The notes: generated from the sequence alone by a model not told the origin. A DNA stretch of 64,000 nt from Phytophthora quininea (GCA_011947345.1 JAAVTG010000581.1:248001-312000); one strand, 5' to 3'; numbered from the stretch's first letter, positions 52,595 to 64,000 are shown. Numbers and translations are program-made.

Positions 52595-55500
52595 TTAGTT
52601 GAGCCAGAACTCGTCCTTCACTTTAATTTCGCCCGCCTTGAGCATCTGCCACCTCTTGTGCGTCTCCTGGATGATCTGGATCGCGGCTTCGGCAGACACT
52701 GGAGCCTCCTGCGAGAACTCGTTCTCCGACTTTCCCTCGGGGATCTTGTAGTTCTTGAGCCAATCAACCAAACCGTCCAGCACGCCAGGCTTCACGCGCT
52801 CTAGGTCCTTAACACTATTAATCTTGTCAGCATCCTCGTCGGCCAGCGACAGCGTTAGGATCTTGTGATCCACCTCGCCTTGATCTACAAGCTCCAAGCT
52901 GCCGAGGACCTTGACCGGGTTCACCGAGCCCATCGCCAGCTGCTTCGAGCCGACTTCGATCACATCCAGCGGGTCATCGTCACCGCCGTTGCCTCGCTCG
53001 TCCTTGACAGTGGGGTCCTCCCACGTCTGCGGCAGTAGACCATAGTTGAAGAACGGCACACCATACAAATAGTCACGACCACGAGTGCCGTTGTGGGTCG
53101 TGTCCTGCATGATTGGGTTGTATCGATCCTCCTTGTTGACCTCCATCTTGTGCGCGATGCCCTTGGGATCTCCACGATAAAGTTGTACGTCGGTTTCTCC
53201 TCGGTAGACGACTCGGGCTGAAGGGGAATGTCGTGCCACGGCGAGATCAGTTCGCCCTTGTCATTCTTAAAGTGAAGCTTGTAGTCGGTGCTGCCGAACG
53301 TTCCCTCTGACGAGAAGGAGCGGGAGGTGTCCACCACAGCCTTGGAGAACTGCGTGGCGAATGGGATCCACCGCGGACTGTCGATGTTCTGGTAGTAGTC
53401 GATCATAATGTCCCAACCAGACTTGACCATGAAACCCTGCGGAACACACGTCGGCTTGTCCTCCCACCCCTCGGGGATCTTGTCGCCCGAGCATTTCTGC
53501 AGACCCTCGCGCGCCATCTTGCGCATGCGAGAGCCAGAGATCGACAGGAAGTCCTTCTTGCGACTTGGGTCCATCGGCTTCATCTTATGGTCCTGGACGT
53601 CGTAGAACACCTTGGAGAAGGACAGAATGTTGAAATCCTCCATCCCAGGAGCCATGTGGAGCACGTAGCGACCGTGGTCACCAGCGTAAATATCGTCCTT
53701 GTCCCCATCGGATCGCTTCATGCCAGCGGGGTCACGACCCACAACGAAGAAGCTGGCACCGGCATTCTTTCGGCTCTTGGCGTGCCACTGAACCTCGCGG
53801 GGACCAGCGTAGATCATTGGGGACGGCCAAATCGCAAGCACTGTGCTTTCCTTATCCAGCATACCGTCACGCAGAATTGCCTCGTGCTGCCGCACGCGCA
53901 CGTCGAGAGGTACATCGTCCTCTTTTGTCCAGCCTCCAAGGGGAGATAGCCACAGCACAGGGTTCTTGTAACCTTGCTCGATCAACTGTTCACGCGCATT
54001 GTTCATCAGGTACGCGTGGCCTGCGTGCGTCGGATTTCTCGTCTGGAAGGCTAAAACCACATCGGCCCCCATCTCTTCGAAGCGCTTGCGTAGCTCCGTC
54101 GGAGTCAAGCGGTACTCGTCAAGATCGTCGTTGTATTTGACCCGCGAGAGCAGCTCAATCTCACCGCCAAGGAGATACTCACCGGAGCGCAAAATCTCAT
54201 CGATGTAAGGATGGCCCTTGTCCATGGCGCCAAATGTTCGGGTAATACGTTCCTCCTTGCGGTGGTCGTAGACTTCGGGGTCATTCAGCAGTGCAAGTTC
54301 TTCGCCAGCTGGGCTGACCAGCACCACCTGAGAGAAGTCGGCAAGGCGAGCCTTGGCAGCATCGTTGATCGGAAGGACAATGGGGACGGGCAAGTTCACG
54401 CGCTGGCCCTTGGAGACGAATTCGTTCGAGTATTCTGAAAAGTTGGTCGGCTTGTGCAGTGCCAGGTGGGATTCTGTGAGATTGTCCGAGTCGTACAGCA
54501 CGCTGCTAAAGTGCAGAGACTGCAGATACACCCCTCGCGCATGAATCCGCGCAGAGGTGCAGCCCAACCCTCACCAATGACCTGCAGCCAATGCACGTCC
54601 TCATCACGAAGCAGCACACGAGGTAGCTCGTCGTAGTTGGACGGCAGCGTCACGCGAGGCTCGTCCGGGAACAGCGTGGAGAACTCTGCGACAGCATTGC
54701 CGCCGTCGGCGACCGCCACACCAGGGTATCCCTTGGGAGGGTTCTCCACACCAGTCAGCAGTCCTTCAGCCTCGAGCTTGTCCAGGATCATCTGCACTTC
54801 GTCATCCAGAGACTGCGCCGAGGCGTTCAAGTGGATCTCGGGGTTTAGCGGCTCTTCGTACGGAGACGAGATGCCCGTAAAGTCCTTGATCTCGCCCTTG
54901 ATGGCGCGTTTGTAGAGTCCCTTGACGTCGCGGTCTGCTGCTACGGACACTGGGACGTCCACAAACACTTCGTAGAAAGGAATGTCCATCTTCTTGTGCA
55001 GCTCGCGCACTTCGTCTCTCCGCGCTCGAAACGGGGAGACGAGCGCCACCAGCGTAATCACCCCGGCCTCGGAGAAGAGCGCCGACATTTCCCCACGCGA
55101 CGCACGCTCTCGGCCCTGTCGGCCTCCGAGAAGCCCAGGTCCCGGTTCAGTCCGATGCGCACGTTGTCTCCGTCCAGTCGGTACGTGTGCACGCGGCGAC
55201 GCAGCAGCTCCTTCTCCAGCGCCCTCCCGACCGTGCTCTTGCCGCTGCCCGAGAGGCCCGTGAACCAGAGCGTGGCGCCCTTCTGCTGCAGCGCCGCGTA
55301 CCGCTGCGAACGGCTGAGCAGCGACGAGTCGTAGTAGACGTTGCGCTGCTTGTCCAGCTGCTGCAGACGCTGGTCGGCGCAGACCTGGTCCACGGTGCTC
55401 TGGTTGGCCAGTTCGGCTGTGGTGACAGTGATGTTGCTGCTGCTGCTGACGCCGACGCCCGCAAACAGCGCGACGAGCACCAGGTACGGCAGCGCCACGA

Positions 55501-55636
55501 GCGCGCCCAGCACGAACTTTTTCACCAGCGCGCGCCGCTCGTCGTGGTCGGGCCCGCGCGAGAAGACGCGGCTCACCGAGCCGTCGTTGCACTCGAGGTC
55601 ATCCTGCCCCACCGAGGCGTACAGCGTGTCTCCCAT
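52595..55636 (-). CDS. membrane-anchored APS kinase / ATP sulfurylase / inorganic pyrophosphatase fusion
   Basis: The ATG at 55636 starts a short N-terminal region with one hydrophobic segment (VLGALVALPYLVLVALFAGV), a likely membrane anchor. APS kinase follows with the P-loop GLSGSGKST, LDGDNVRIGLNRDLGFS and the DVPVSV-like segment. ATP sulfurylase has FQTRNPTHAGHAYLM, WLSPLGGWTK and FFVVGRDPAGMKR. The C-terminal family I pyrophosphatase has EDRYNPIMQDT and DDDPLDVIEVG. Together they activate sulfate to PAPS and pull the reaction by removing pyrophosphate. This triple fusion is known from heterokonts. One G is missing at each of two runs (plus-strand C runs 55091-55094 and 54531-54534) and one C at 53165-53167; restored, the protein is about 1,010 residues. 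Confidence 0.92.
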
Positions 55637-55665
55637 GGCGGCGGCCGAGTGCGTGCTCGCGGGCA

Positions 55666-55678
55666 GAAAGTGAAATGA
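55666..55678 (-). promoter_or_regulatory. oomycete-type initiator upstream of the sulfate-assimilation fusion
   Basis: On the minus strand TCATTTCACTTTC lies about 30 bases before the ATG at 55636. It matches the initiator followed by a flanking T-rich element. Confidence 0.5.
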
Positions 55679-55763
55679 CGCTGATGGCGCGGATTGCGGA
55701 ATGGAGGGCGCAGACTTTGCGACACGATTGTATGGCGGAAGGTATGACGAGGAGTGATGGTCA

Positions 55764-56895
55764 TTGACGCATGACCATCACTCCTCGGTTAGGATCGCTT
55801 TGTATGAGAGTTTGTATGTCGAACAGAGACGCGGCAGACATTTTTACTATCGAAATGGGCCAACGTTTGCCACCGCGGACATGCTGCATTTCCAGTGCCA
55901 GCCAGCATGCCGGCAGCTCGACATCCTTTTGCCCACATGTGCGAAAGCTGTCGCCGCGCTCCGAAATCGGTGGCCGTGGTGGTCCCTGCCGGTGGTGGCC
56001 AGCGCGCCGACGAGCGGCGAGACGCGCGCGTGAGTGGCGGATCAAAACGCGACGCCGGGTTTTGCCGCATTTTCATTTGCTGGCATAGTGAAAACATGCT
56101 AAAATGCATAAAACGGACACCGTCGGCGTGCAAGAACCTGGAGGGCCTGGAAGCAAGCACCAAGGTCGCTGAGAGCAGTCGAGCGCACGGCCGCCACGGA
56201 GAGTTCGCATGCTGGGACGACCTCCTGCAGGTCAGTTATCAGCCGTCTCGAAGCGATGAAAGACGTCCTCAACACTCAGTTCGCCAAGGGTCCTGCAGTA
56301 GGTGCATCTGGAAGCTCGGCTCGGTGGCTGCGAACGTCGGTGCTGAAAGGCAGACGACATGGAGCTGATCAACCGAATCGTGAACGATGGCATCGCAAGC
56401 TGGAGAAGCGGCAGCAAGGGGACACTGGTCCTGAGAAGGACGCGCTGTTCCTCGTGGAGAACGGGCATGCGGCTCTGTAAGATCACATTGTTTGGATCGA
56501 TCGATTGAGACCGCGAGCTGCAAGACAGGCAGGAGATAACTCTCCTGCGGGCCCGCGCAATTCTTTAGCGACGGCCTCAACGATGGCGAGGCAGTAGCGA
56601 CTCTACCTCATCCATCAATGCTGTGGGCGGTGCAAAAGATGCCTGGCCAACTCGGCAGATGCTGCTGGATGTGTCTGGCAGCTCATCTTGGCGTTGGTTG
56701 ATCCAGTCTGCCGCGGCTGCGTGGTCTGCTGCTGCTGAGACGACGAGGTGTATTTGAAGCGTGCGTTCCTCAGAACAACCAAGCCCGCCGCGACACTATT
56801 TATTGCCGGGGCTCGGCCAAGAATACCGTCGGTGCTGCTGCTGGGTGACGCCTCTCACAGCACCTCATTGACGCGCCTACAGGACGGTCTCCACG
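55764..56895. other. intergenic region, no gene recognised
   Basis: Frames at 55895-56368 and 56256-56480 (plus) and 55789-56163 (minus) are open but low in ordered character and carry no known motif. The region holds the divergent promoters of the fusion gene and the coiled-coil gene. CAGCTGCTG-type repeats lie near 56,730 and 56,840. Confidence 0.4.
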
Positions 56896-58451
56896 ATGGA
56901 CAAGCGGACGGTGTCGAGTGCCAAGGTCAAGTCGCCCGCAGGTCGCGCCAAGGCCGTGTCACTGCTGATCCGCGAAGAGGTCAAGAGCGACAAGCGGCAG
57001 GCGGTGGCGGATGCGCTCGCGGCCAAACTGATCAACAAGTACGCACGGAATGACCCCACGCTGGCGGCGTCCATCGCCACGATGGCCAACCGACTGCTGC
57101 TGCACTCGCAGAAGCGCGTCATGGAGACGGACATTGTGGCGCTCGAAGCGGTGGTCAAGAAGATGAGTCTGGAGAGACAGAGAAGCTCGCAGAACTGCCC
57201 CGGCGGCTCAAAGGGAGCCAACACTGCTCGAGGATCGTTTGGCGGTGCAGCTCAAGGTGTCGAGCACGGCGCTGGTGGGGCTGCGTCGGGGTCTAGAGGA
57301 CCACCAGCCAACCTGGACGGGCTTAGGGGCCAAGACGAGTGGGTGCTGCTCAATGCGCTCACGCTCGTCGAGTTTGAGAGCGACCAGGAGAAGGAGAAGG
57401 CCAAGCTGTTGGAGAAGAAGCGCATGCAGCGGGCGTGGCTCGATGCCCAACAGCGCGAGAAGGGCAAGTGCCGCGACAGCGAGAGAAAGATCAAGGACGA
57501 GGCTTTTCAACACCAGCAGCACGACCTGAGCGAGTGGCGTGAACAGGAGAGCGCCAAAATGCAGCTGCAGCACGAGCAGGTCATGAAGGTGCGCCGCGAG
57601 CGAGACGAGCAGATGCGGCAGCAAAGCTCAGCTCGGACCAAAGGGAGGCTCGGCGCAAACAGGACGAAGCCGCAGAAGTGGAGCGCGTTCAGACTGAGTT
57701 GAAGCGCTTGGAGACGGAAGCGCGTCGTCGCCGTGAGACGGAGCATGAGCGCATGAGGAAGGTGCAGGCCGAGAATGCGCTAGTCCAACAGCACAAGAGC
57801 CGCGTCAAGTTGCTAGAGCACCAGGAAGACGTGGAGCTGATGGAGGCCTACGCCCGGCGACTCGCGAAAGAAGACGAAGACCGGATGCGTCGGCTGCAAG
57901 CGAACCTGCAACGCCGCGACCACCGCATGGGTGCTGCTGAAAGTATGCAGGCTCAAATGAGGCAGAAGGCGCTGGAAGACGAACGTCGTGCCGAGGAGTA
58001 CCAGAAGAAAAAGGATGAGAGCGAGTTGCTCAAGCAGCAGCTGAAGGCGGACTCGCGGAGGAAAGAGGCGCTGGAGAGGCAGGAGTACCTGCTGAAACAG
58101 CGCGCCGAGAAGAAGCAGCGCGAGCGGCAAGAGGTGGAAGACGATCTCACGTTTGCGGTCCAGTATCATGCGGAAGCTCGCGCTGCGATCGAGGCACAGC
58201 AGCGTCAGGTCAAGTTTGTGCGCCAGCGCAACAAGAACTTCCAGGAGAAGTTGATCGTGCAAATGGACGAGCAGAGGCAGGGCCAGCCCATGTCGCCGCT
58301 ACACCTGCCGCGCACACTGATGAATAGCCGCGAGAGAAATCTAAACGCTAAACTGTTGCAGAAACTCGACGACGTCGACGTTGGCCAGAAGGTGTTGGAG
58401 AAGCTCAGCCCTGTCAAGGATGCGCCAGTCATCTCGACCACCTTTTATTGA
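56896..58451 (+). CDS. coiled-coil protein, function unknown
   Basis: The ATG at 56896 gives MDKRTVSSAKVKSPAGRAKA, then a helical N-terminal region of about 90 residues (ADALAAKLINKYARNDPTLA). From about residue 160 to the end near residue 500 the protein is almost continuous coiled coil, rich in Glu, Lys, Arg and Gln (KEKAKLLEKKRMQRAW; RRAEEYQKKKDESELLKQQL). A missing A near 57,625 and at least two changes between about 57,170 and 57,330 alter the frame; reading across them keeps the helical pattern. No family is recognised with confidence. The composition would fit a cytoskeletal or flagellar structural protein, but that is a guess. Confidence 0.7.
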
Positions 58452-58511
58452 TCCAAGAGCAGGTAGTTAACTAGAAGAAAGGAGCGACGAATCCATGCAT
58501 GCACACTTTGC

Positions 58512-60054
58512 CTACGCTCCCACTGGTTTGAACGCCTTACGAGGAGGGTTGAGTGGCTCAGTGGCTCGCTTCTTGGCGCTCTGCCTGTCAGCCATCGTTT
58601 TCTCGAGGGCATCCAGCTTGTCTTGCACGTTGGCCATAGTGAGGGTCCACCTTCGCAAAGTTGGCAACGGCGCGCGTTTGAACGGGCTTGGAAGCGTTCA
58701 CAAGCGACCCGGCGATGTTGTCGGTGAGGCGTTCGCGAGCTGCAGCGTCGAGCGTCTTGCGATAGAAGTCCCCCACCTGCGAGAAGTTGTCGTCGTCGGC
58801 AGTCGAAAACTTGTCCACTATCGCGTGGTCGACTTGGCTCGTGTGGTAGTGCACCGCAGCGGCTTCCAACGGACCACCGGCGCTGTTGGGGAAGTAGTTT
58901 GGCCGATCTTCCATGTTGCCGTTCACCGTCATGAATCCGTCACGTTGGTACGTCTGCGGCTCGTTGAGCGGCTTGTTCACCGGGATCTGCTGGTAGTTCG
59001 GGCCGAGACGGTGGCGGTGGGTGTCCGGGTAGGAGAACAGTCGCCCTTGCAGCATCTTGTCGGGCGATGGCTCAATGCCAGGCACCATGTGCGATGGCGA
59101 GAACGCGAGCTGCTCCACCTCAGCAAAGTAGTTCTTCGGGTTGCGGTTCAACACGAGTCGACCCACTTCCTGCAGCGGATACTCGCTGTGCGGCCAGATC
59201 TTGGTCACGTCGAAAGGATTCGTGCTCTCGGCAGTAGCCTGCTCAGGCGTCATGGTCTGAATGTACAACGTCCAGGTCGGGAAGTCCTGGCTCTTGATGG
59301 CGTCGTACAGGTCTCGGATCGCGTAGTCAGGGTCGGAGCTCGCGAGAGCAGCAGCTTCGTCCACCGGCAAGTTGCGAATGCCCTGGTCCGTCTTGAAGTG
59401 ATACTTGACGTACGTCGTCTCGCCTTGCGCATTGATGTTGACAAAAGTGTGGCTGCCGTAGCCGTTCATGTGGCGATAGCCGTCTGGGATGCCTCGGTCC
59501 GCGAACAGGAACGTCTGCTGGTGCAGCGTTTCGGGTCGCAGTGAGAAGAAGTCCCACATCATGTTGTCGTCCTTGAGGTGTGTACCTGGTAGACGCTTCT
59601 GCGTGTGGATGAAGCTCGGGAACAGAATGGGGTCGCGGATGAAGAAGATGGGCGTGTTGTTGCCCACGAGGTCCCAGTTGCCTTCCTCCGTATAGAACTT
59701 GAGGGCGAAGCCGCGCGGGTCTCTCGCAGTGTCGGCACTGCCTGACTCCCCACCGACAGTCGAGAAGCGAGCGGCGACTGGTGTTCTCTTCCCCACCGAG
59801 GAGAAGAGCTTGGCGCTTGTGTACTTAGTGGCCGTCTCGTGGGTCACTTCAAAGTAGCCGAAAGCTCCAGCGCCCTTGGCGTGCACCACTCGCTCGGGAA
59901 TCCGCTCGCGGTCGAAGTGTGCGAGGTGGTCGAGCAGCGCAAAGTCTTGCAGCACGATGGGGCCTCGAGCGCCAGCAGTAGCAGATGCCGTCAAGCCCAA
60001 GGGCGGCAGTGGAGCGCCGTTGCTGGTGGTGGCGACGGGGACAGCGGGGGCCAT
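58512..60054 (-). CDS. catalase
   Basis: This is a heme catalase that splits hydrogen peroxide. The likely ATG at 60054 gives [20 protein letters not shown]. Catalytic His lies in [15 protein letters not shown], Asn in [13 protein letters not shown] and heme-ligand Tyr in [17 protein letters not shown]. The long frame runs to 58588, but the family ending lies in another frame: after VDPHYG, two bases (GC) appear missing near 58,645. Beyond that point [16 protein letters not shown] and a C-terminus ending FKPVGA run to the stop at 58512. No SKL-type peroxisomal signal ends it. The frame is open upstream to 60309, but the TTTTCATTTTGCAG stretch just before suggests a splice acceptor or promoter instead. 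Length is about 510 residues. Confidence 0.93.
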
Positions 60055-60109
60055 GCCTTCGAGCTGGCAGAGTGGTTGGTCGAGGAACGTTGAGCTTGCT
60101 GCGGAGGCT

Positions 60110-60127
60110 GCAAAATGAAAAGTGAGA
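60110..60127 (-). promoter_or_regulatory. initiator-like or splice-acceptor sequence before catalase
   Basis: On the minus strand TCTCACTTTTCATTTTGC, followed by AG, lies about 56 bases before the chosen ATG. It fits both an oomycete initiator (TCACTTTTCATTT) and a 3' splice site (TTTTGCAG). The sequence alone does not decide. Confidence 0.4.
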
Positions 60128-60434
60128 GATTGACAGGAGCTACGAGCTGATCGTTGTCGCACCCCGGAATCCATGTTGAAGAAGCATCGGCTTTGCCTTG
60201 TCCTACCCAGCGTCGAGGCCCGAGTCCTGAGCAAGCGCTCCGCTCGCCCTTGTCGTATCGTGATGGACAGCAGTATCTGCTTTAAGGTGCTCCTCTTGAG
60301 CCTGTGCACGAGTCGAGAGAGGCATGCGTGAAAAGGAAACCCTCTGTATAATAGTAATCACTTCAAGTTACTACTATTCGGAGGTACAACGCAAAAATAC
60401 TCGTCGACTTCTGCGACTTTGTGTGTCTTGGACG

Positions 60435-62134
60435 ATGGCATGCAGTCCGTTTGCCAAGCTGTTTCGATCATGGAAGCGCTTGCAAGTGAGCTACTACGGT
60501 GGTAAGTACTCGGTCGAACGGATGCTGGCGCTGCACGACTATTCCAACAGGAACTCCTTCGGTCACGTGGTGTTGGTCTGCCTAACGACGCCACTGCCCT
60601 TGACGCTGCTCATTCTCCTGCAAGAACTGGTGCCGCTGCAAGATCCCCGCGAAGGCTGGCGAGCGAACTATGGCTTCTGGATCCGAACAGGGATTTTGGC
60701 CTTTGTGGTCGGCCACACGGTCCCTCAGCAGGCGACGTATCTGATCGACGGCGTCGCCATCTCCGAGCGCCGACTGGTTTTGCTGTCAGCCTGCTCGTCC
60801 CTCGCGTTCGTCGCCTGCACCATCCCCGTCGTCTCCCACTGGATGTTCCCCGTGCCCTTCTGCGTTTTGACGATGGCTCCTGCTTTCTACGTGGTGCTGG
60901 CCGTATGCTTCCGAATCGTAGTGGGAAAGCGAGTGCTGTACCAGATACTGCGTCAACCTCGACAGTTCACGCGATACCTCATCTTCGTTTGCGGCCAAAC
61001 TACACTAGCGGTGGTTTATCCGGCGTACGAGGCTTTATTTCGCCAGGCAGAAGGATCGCGGTATCAGCTAGCCGTGATTCTGCTGCTGCCAGTCCTCAAA
61101 GTTGCCGTTAGAAACGTCATGCTGCAGTGCACAGCCGACATGGAAGACATGACGCCGGAAGCTGTCATCTTCACGGTCGACTTCTTCAATGCCATTTACA
61201 TCGCAACGTGCATGCAGAGCGCGGCGTCAACCACTGCTGTTACGGCCATCACTGTGACGGATCTAGCGCAGACAATTACCATGGTCTACGGACTTCATCG
61301 CCGCACGGCGACGATTTTGTCCAAATTACGTCACAGCGTTGACTCTACAAACTGCAACGACAGCATTTTGACGATGCTCAACGCGTTGTGCAGGGACCCG
61401 CAGAGATATGAGAGGCAGATCCGTTCCAACATCGCCATTCGTTCGTGCCTCCCCACACTTTATCCCCCGCAGACCAAATGCTTTTGGATATCCTAGCAAG
61501 TGTTTCAATCCAGAACCAGCAACGACGGCTTATCCCTTGTACGAGTGCGGGCCGCCTGAGCCTTCAATCTGTCCCCAGAAAAGGAAATAATGACAACCAG
61601 ATCCACCCGATCACCCCAAATTCGACCAAGTCAACTCGATTGAGTCGTACGAAAGCCAAGCGATGCCCACCACGTATCCTGCGAGACTCGCTCGAAATTT
61701 TGTTCACTCTAGAGTGTCTTGTTGTCACTGCATACGTGGAGGCTCTGATCCCGTTTTCTATTCCTTGTTCGTGGTGGTGATGGTCCACCTCCCAAACGCT
61801 CGCTATCACACGGAGCTGAAAGGCGTCACTCCGCAGAACGTGAACGGCACCGTATTTCCCGTGCTCTTTTTCGGATTGCTTCAGGTTGTGTCGTTCGTGT
61901 TGTTGATAATTGTGATCAAGCGAAATTGCAGTATGTGGACGATCCGCCAGCTTTCTTTTGTGCTCGAGACGCAGATGCCGCTGATCCAGGGAAATTGTTG
62001 CTGTGGATGGTGATCACCGTTTGCTTTCGGGTGGTTCATTTTGGTACGTCTTCCGCTTTTCTTTCTCTTCTTCAGTGGCTCATATCGATGCTTCTTTTGC
62101 AGGGGTGGACTTCACATTTCGGTTTAAGTACTAG
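60435..62134 (+). CDS. multi-spanning membrane protein, oomycete family, function unknown
   Basis: The ATG at 60435 gives MACSPFAKLFRSWKRLQVSY. About ten hydrophobic segments follow, for example VVLVCLTTPLPLTLLILLQ, VILLLPVLKVAVRNVML and VFPVLFFGLLQVVSFVLLI. Blocks shared with the neighbour at 62.3-63.9 kb include EGWRANYGFWIR, TITVTDL-like, ILRDSLE(I/T)LFT and LPNARYHTE. A 59-bp intron (62044-62102, GTACGT...TTGCAG) precedes the last codons FTFRFKY. Frame changes near 61,480, 61,755 and 62,000 look like missing bases in runs. I know this kind of protein only as conserved hypothetical; no transporter signature is visible. Confidence 0.75.
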
Positions 62135-62268
62135 GGCACGTCTAGAAGTCACGACGCGAGCCACGATCAATGGAACCCAAGGCGGAGAAACCGGAACGTA
62201 AAATCTTCGCCTATGATACGATACGCACAAACGTTAGTTGTAACCGAGCAGCTCTGATGATCCTGACG

Positions 62269-63889
62269 TTAAACGTACCGAAGTGAACGACTCAGAAGCA
62301 CAAAGTCACAATCATCCAGAGGATCGGTTTGCATTAAACGGACAAACTCTGCGTCTCGAGCACAAACGCTAGTCGGAAAATCCCTTTGCATCCTGTAGTT
62401 GCGGTGAATGACAAGGAGCAACAGTAGAAAAGATGCCACTTGCAACAGGCCAAAAATGAAGACAGGAAGCACGGTTGAAAACGCATTCTTGGTTGTGATC
62501 GAGACCATCTCGGTGTGATACCGAGCGTTGGGCAGGTCGGTCATGACCAACGTGTAGCTCGAGTAGAAGAAAGGAACGACGACTTCCAAATACGCAGTGG
62601 CAACGAGACATTCCATCGTGAAAAGGGTTTCAAGCGAGTCGCGAAGAATCGTGGGGTTCTCTACCTGCACGTTCCGAGTCGGGGGCGACTGCCGCACTTT
62701 GCCGGTAAGTTGGTCTCGGCTCCGTTCGAGTTCGCTATCTTGATTGCAGCTGGTACGATCGCCCCGACTCCCAATTTCCTGCTTCTCGTGATTGAATCAA
62801 TGTTTCCGGCGGTGAAGGTCAATGTGATGAATTCTGGGGCTACTTTTGTGCCATCGTACTGTGAGTTTCTTCAGCATCCGTCGGCTTCCTGCCAAGAGAT
62901 GATGGGGAAGCGTGCTCCTCTGCGAACACCAACAAGCGTCTGGGTTCCCAATCGTTCAGGGTCTCGACACAGCAGAGCAAGAATCGCCACCATATCGTTA
63001 CCCTCGAATGTGGGATCCACTGCACGCTGCAAGTTGGCTCGATCGTGTTTGATGTCGTGGTGTAGTTCATAGAGCATCACGAGCGTCAGCGATAGATCTG
63101 TGACTGTGATGGTCGAAAATGGCAACTACCGACGCCGAGCTCTGCAGGTGGCGACATATATGGCGTTAAAATATTCGACTGAAAAAATGACGGCGAACGA
63201 GGTCTTCGGTTCCTTTGCGAAGTGCAGCATAACGTTTTTCGCCACGAGCTTCACTAGCGGGAGTAGCAGAATGACGGGGAGTTGGAACGGCTTGCCTTGC
63301 ATATTGCGGAACAGCATTTCGTAGAGCAGGAAGATCACCAGCAGCGACAACTGGGAGCTGAGCAAGCGGACGTACTGATCCACGTGGTGGCGACTTAAGA
63401 GAAATTGCCGGGACGCAGCGGCCCCCAGAGCGAGGCGAAGTGTCCCGATGGCCACCACGGCGAAAATCGGCAGCATGAAGAATAGAGTGGGGAAGACCAA
63501 GTAGGCTGCGACGATCATGGAAAACCCAACCACGCCCGCCCGCCAAGACGCAGCCATGTAGCACCAGGAGCTGTCGCCTGGCGAGGTGAAAGTGAGGGAT
63601 GAGGTACTGGGCCTGCACCACCAACGCGTTGAGGATGACACACAGACCACCACCACCACTGCGCGGATCCAGAAGCCGAAATTGGCTCGCCATCCCTCGT
63701 CGGGGTTCTACAGCGGCACGGCTACTTGGGCAAATACGACGGCGATCATCGGGAGCGGAGTGGCGATGCAGACGGCAACGGCTCGACGCAGCGATCGCTG
63801 GCGGGTGAAGGCGTACAAAGCGAGCAACCGATAGTTGGACTATTTCCGCCAAAATAGCTGACTTGGCGACGTCGCCAGGCCCGGAACAT
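62269..63889 (-). pseudogene. broken paralog of the multi-spanning membrane protein
   Basis: It is tail-to-tail with the gene at 60.4-62.1 kb. An ATG at 63889 gives MFRAWRRRQVSYFGG, matching the paralog. Shared blocks are NPDEGWRANFGFWIRA, LPVILLLPLVKLVAKNVMLH, TITVTDLSLTLVMLYELHHD, LLCRDPERL, TILRDSLETLFTMECLVATA and LPNARYHTEMV. An in-frame TAG (plus 63708-63710) replaces the Gln of the paralog's VPLQDP, a base substitution rather than a run error, and the frame changes at several points (about 63,850, 63,640, 63,120 and 62,700). The C-terminal exon of the paralog is not matched. It is probably a decaying duplicate. Confidence 0.7.
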
Positions 63890-64000
63890 AGTGCTGGCCC
63901 ACCAGTTGCTCCTGTCGGCACTCGCTAGGAGCACGGGCTTGTCGTAGCATTTGGCCTCCGGCAAGTAAAGTTCACTCGCTTCAGGCCATTAGTTGCGGCG

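Noticed and set aside
58495..59544. A 349-codon plus-strand frame opposite catalase
   Set aside because: It is a shadow of the conserved catalase coding sequence, caused by GC-rich third positions.
60055..60309. 85-residue N-terminal extension of catalase
   Set aside because: The extension is low-complexity and basic, and a TTTTGCAG or initiator-like sequence lies between it and the usual catalase start at 60054.

Overview
The window looks like nuclear DNA of an oomycete, most likely a Phytophthora-like species. Supporting evidence: an APS kinase / ATP sulfurylase / pyrophosphatase triple fusion known from heterokonts; short GT-AG introns (59-77 bp); TCATTYY-type initiator motifs a few tens of bases upstream of several start codons; and the transposon mix (Ty3/gypsy elements, GCR1_C-type Cryptons, hAT). 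No genus can be fixed from sequence alone.

Layout. Positions 1 to about 38,600 are a nested repeat block. From left to right: an unassigned GC-rich end; a diverged LTR (808-2049); a decayed Crypton (2.4-3.6 kb); a piece of an older LTR (3634-4093); a young 17.7-kb gypsy element on the minus strand (4094-21755); a decayed plus-strand gypsy (21.8-28.6 kb); a hAT transposase split by a second Crypton (28.6-32.9 kb); unassigned sequence; a minus-strand gypsy gag interrupted by a solo LTR (34.5-36.9 kb); and a tyrosine-recombinase fragment (37 kb). From about 39.1 kb to the end is a gene-dense, GC-rich host region: secreted tannase/feruloyl-esterase-like protein, TSR3, CCZ1, MTHFR, threonyl-tRNA synthetase, a second tannase-like gene, the sulfate-assimilation fusion, a coiled-coil protein, catalase, and two convergent multi-spanning membrane proteins, the second broken.

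The most unusual object is the young gypsy element. It has nearly identical long LTRs, a long leader region ahead of gag, three zinc knuckles, two RNase H domains, an integrase with a chromodomain, and a roughly 1,080-codon reading frame antisense to gag-pol between integrase and the 3' LTR. Over its whole length, in coding and non-coding parts alike, it carries dozens of copies of one short word, GCGTCCAAG (variants GCGTTCAAG and GCGCCCAAG), in both orientations and often as inverted pairs. That word is almost absent from the rest of the window. Related but older LTRs here lack it and are instead enriched in a CCAGGA / TCCTGG word. The pattern recalls transposons that carry arrays of sites for their own sequence-specific factor, but that reading is inference.

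A technical caution: nearly every conserved gene here has one to three frame breaks, mostly at runs of three to five identical bases or at GC repeats, where adding the missing base or bases restores family-conserved sequence. I read these mainly as consensus-sequence errors, so the genes are annotated as single loci spanning the breaks. True nonsense substitutions are seen in the old transposons and in the last membrane-protein paralog.
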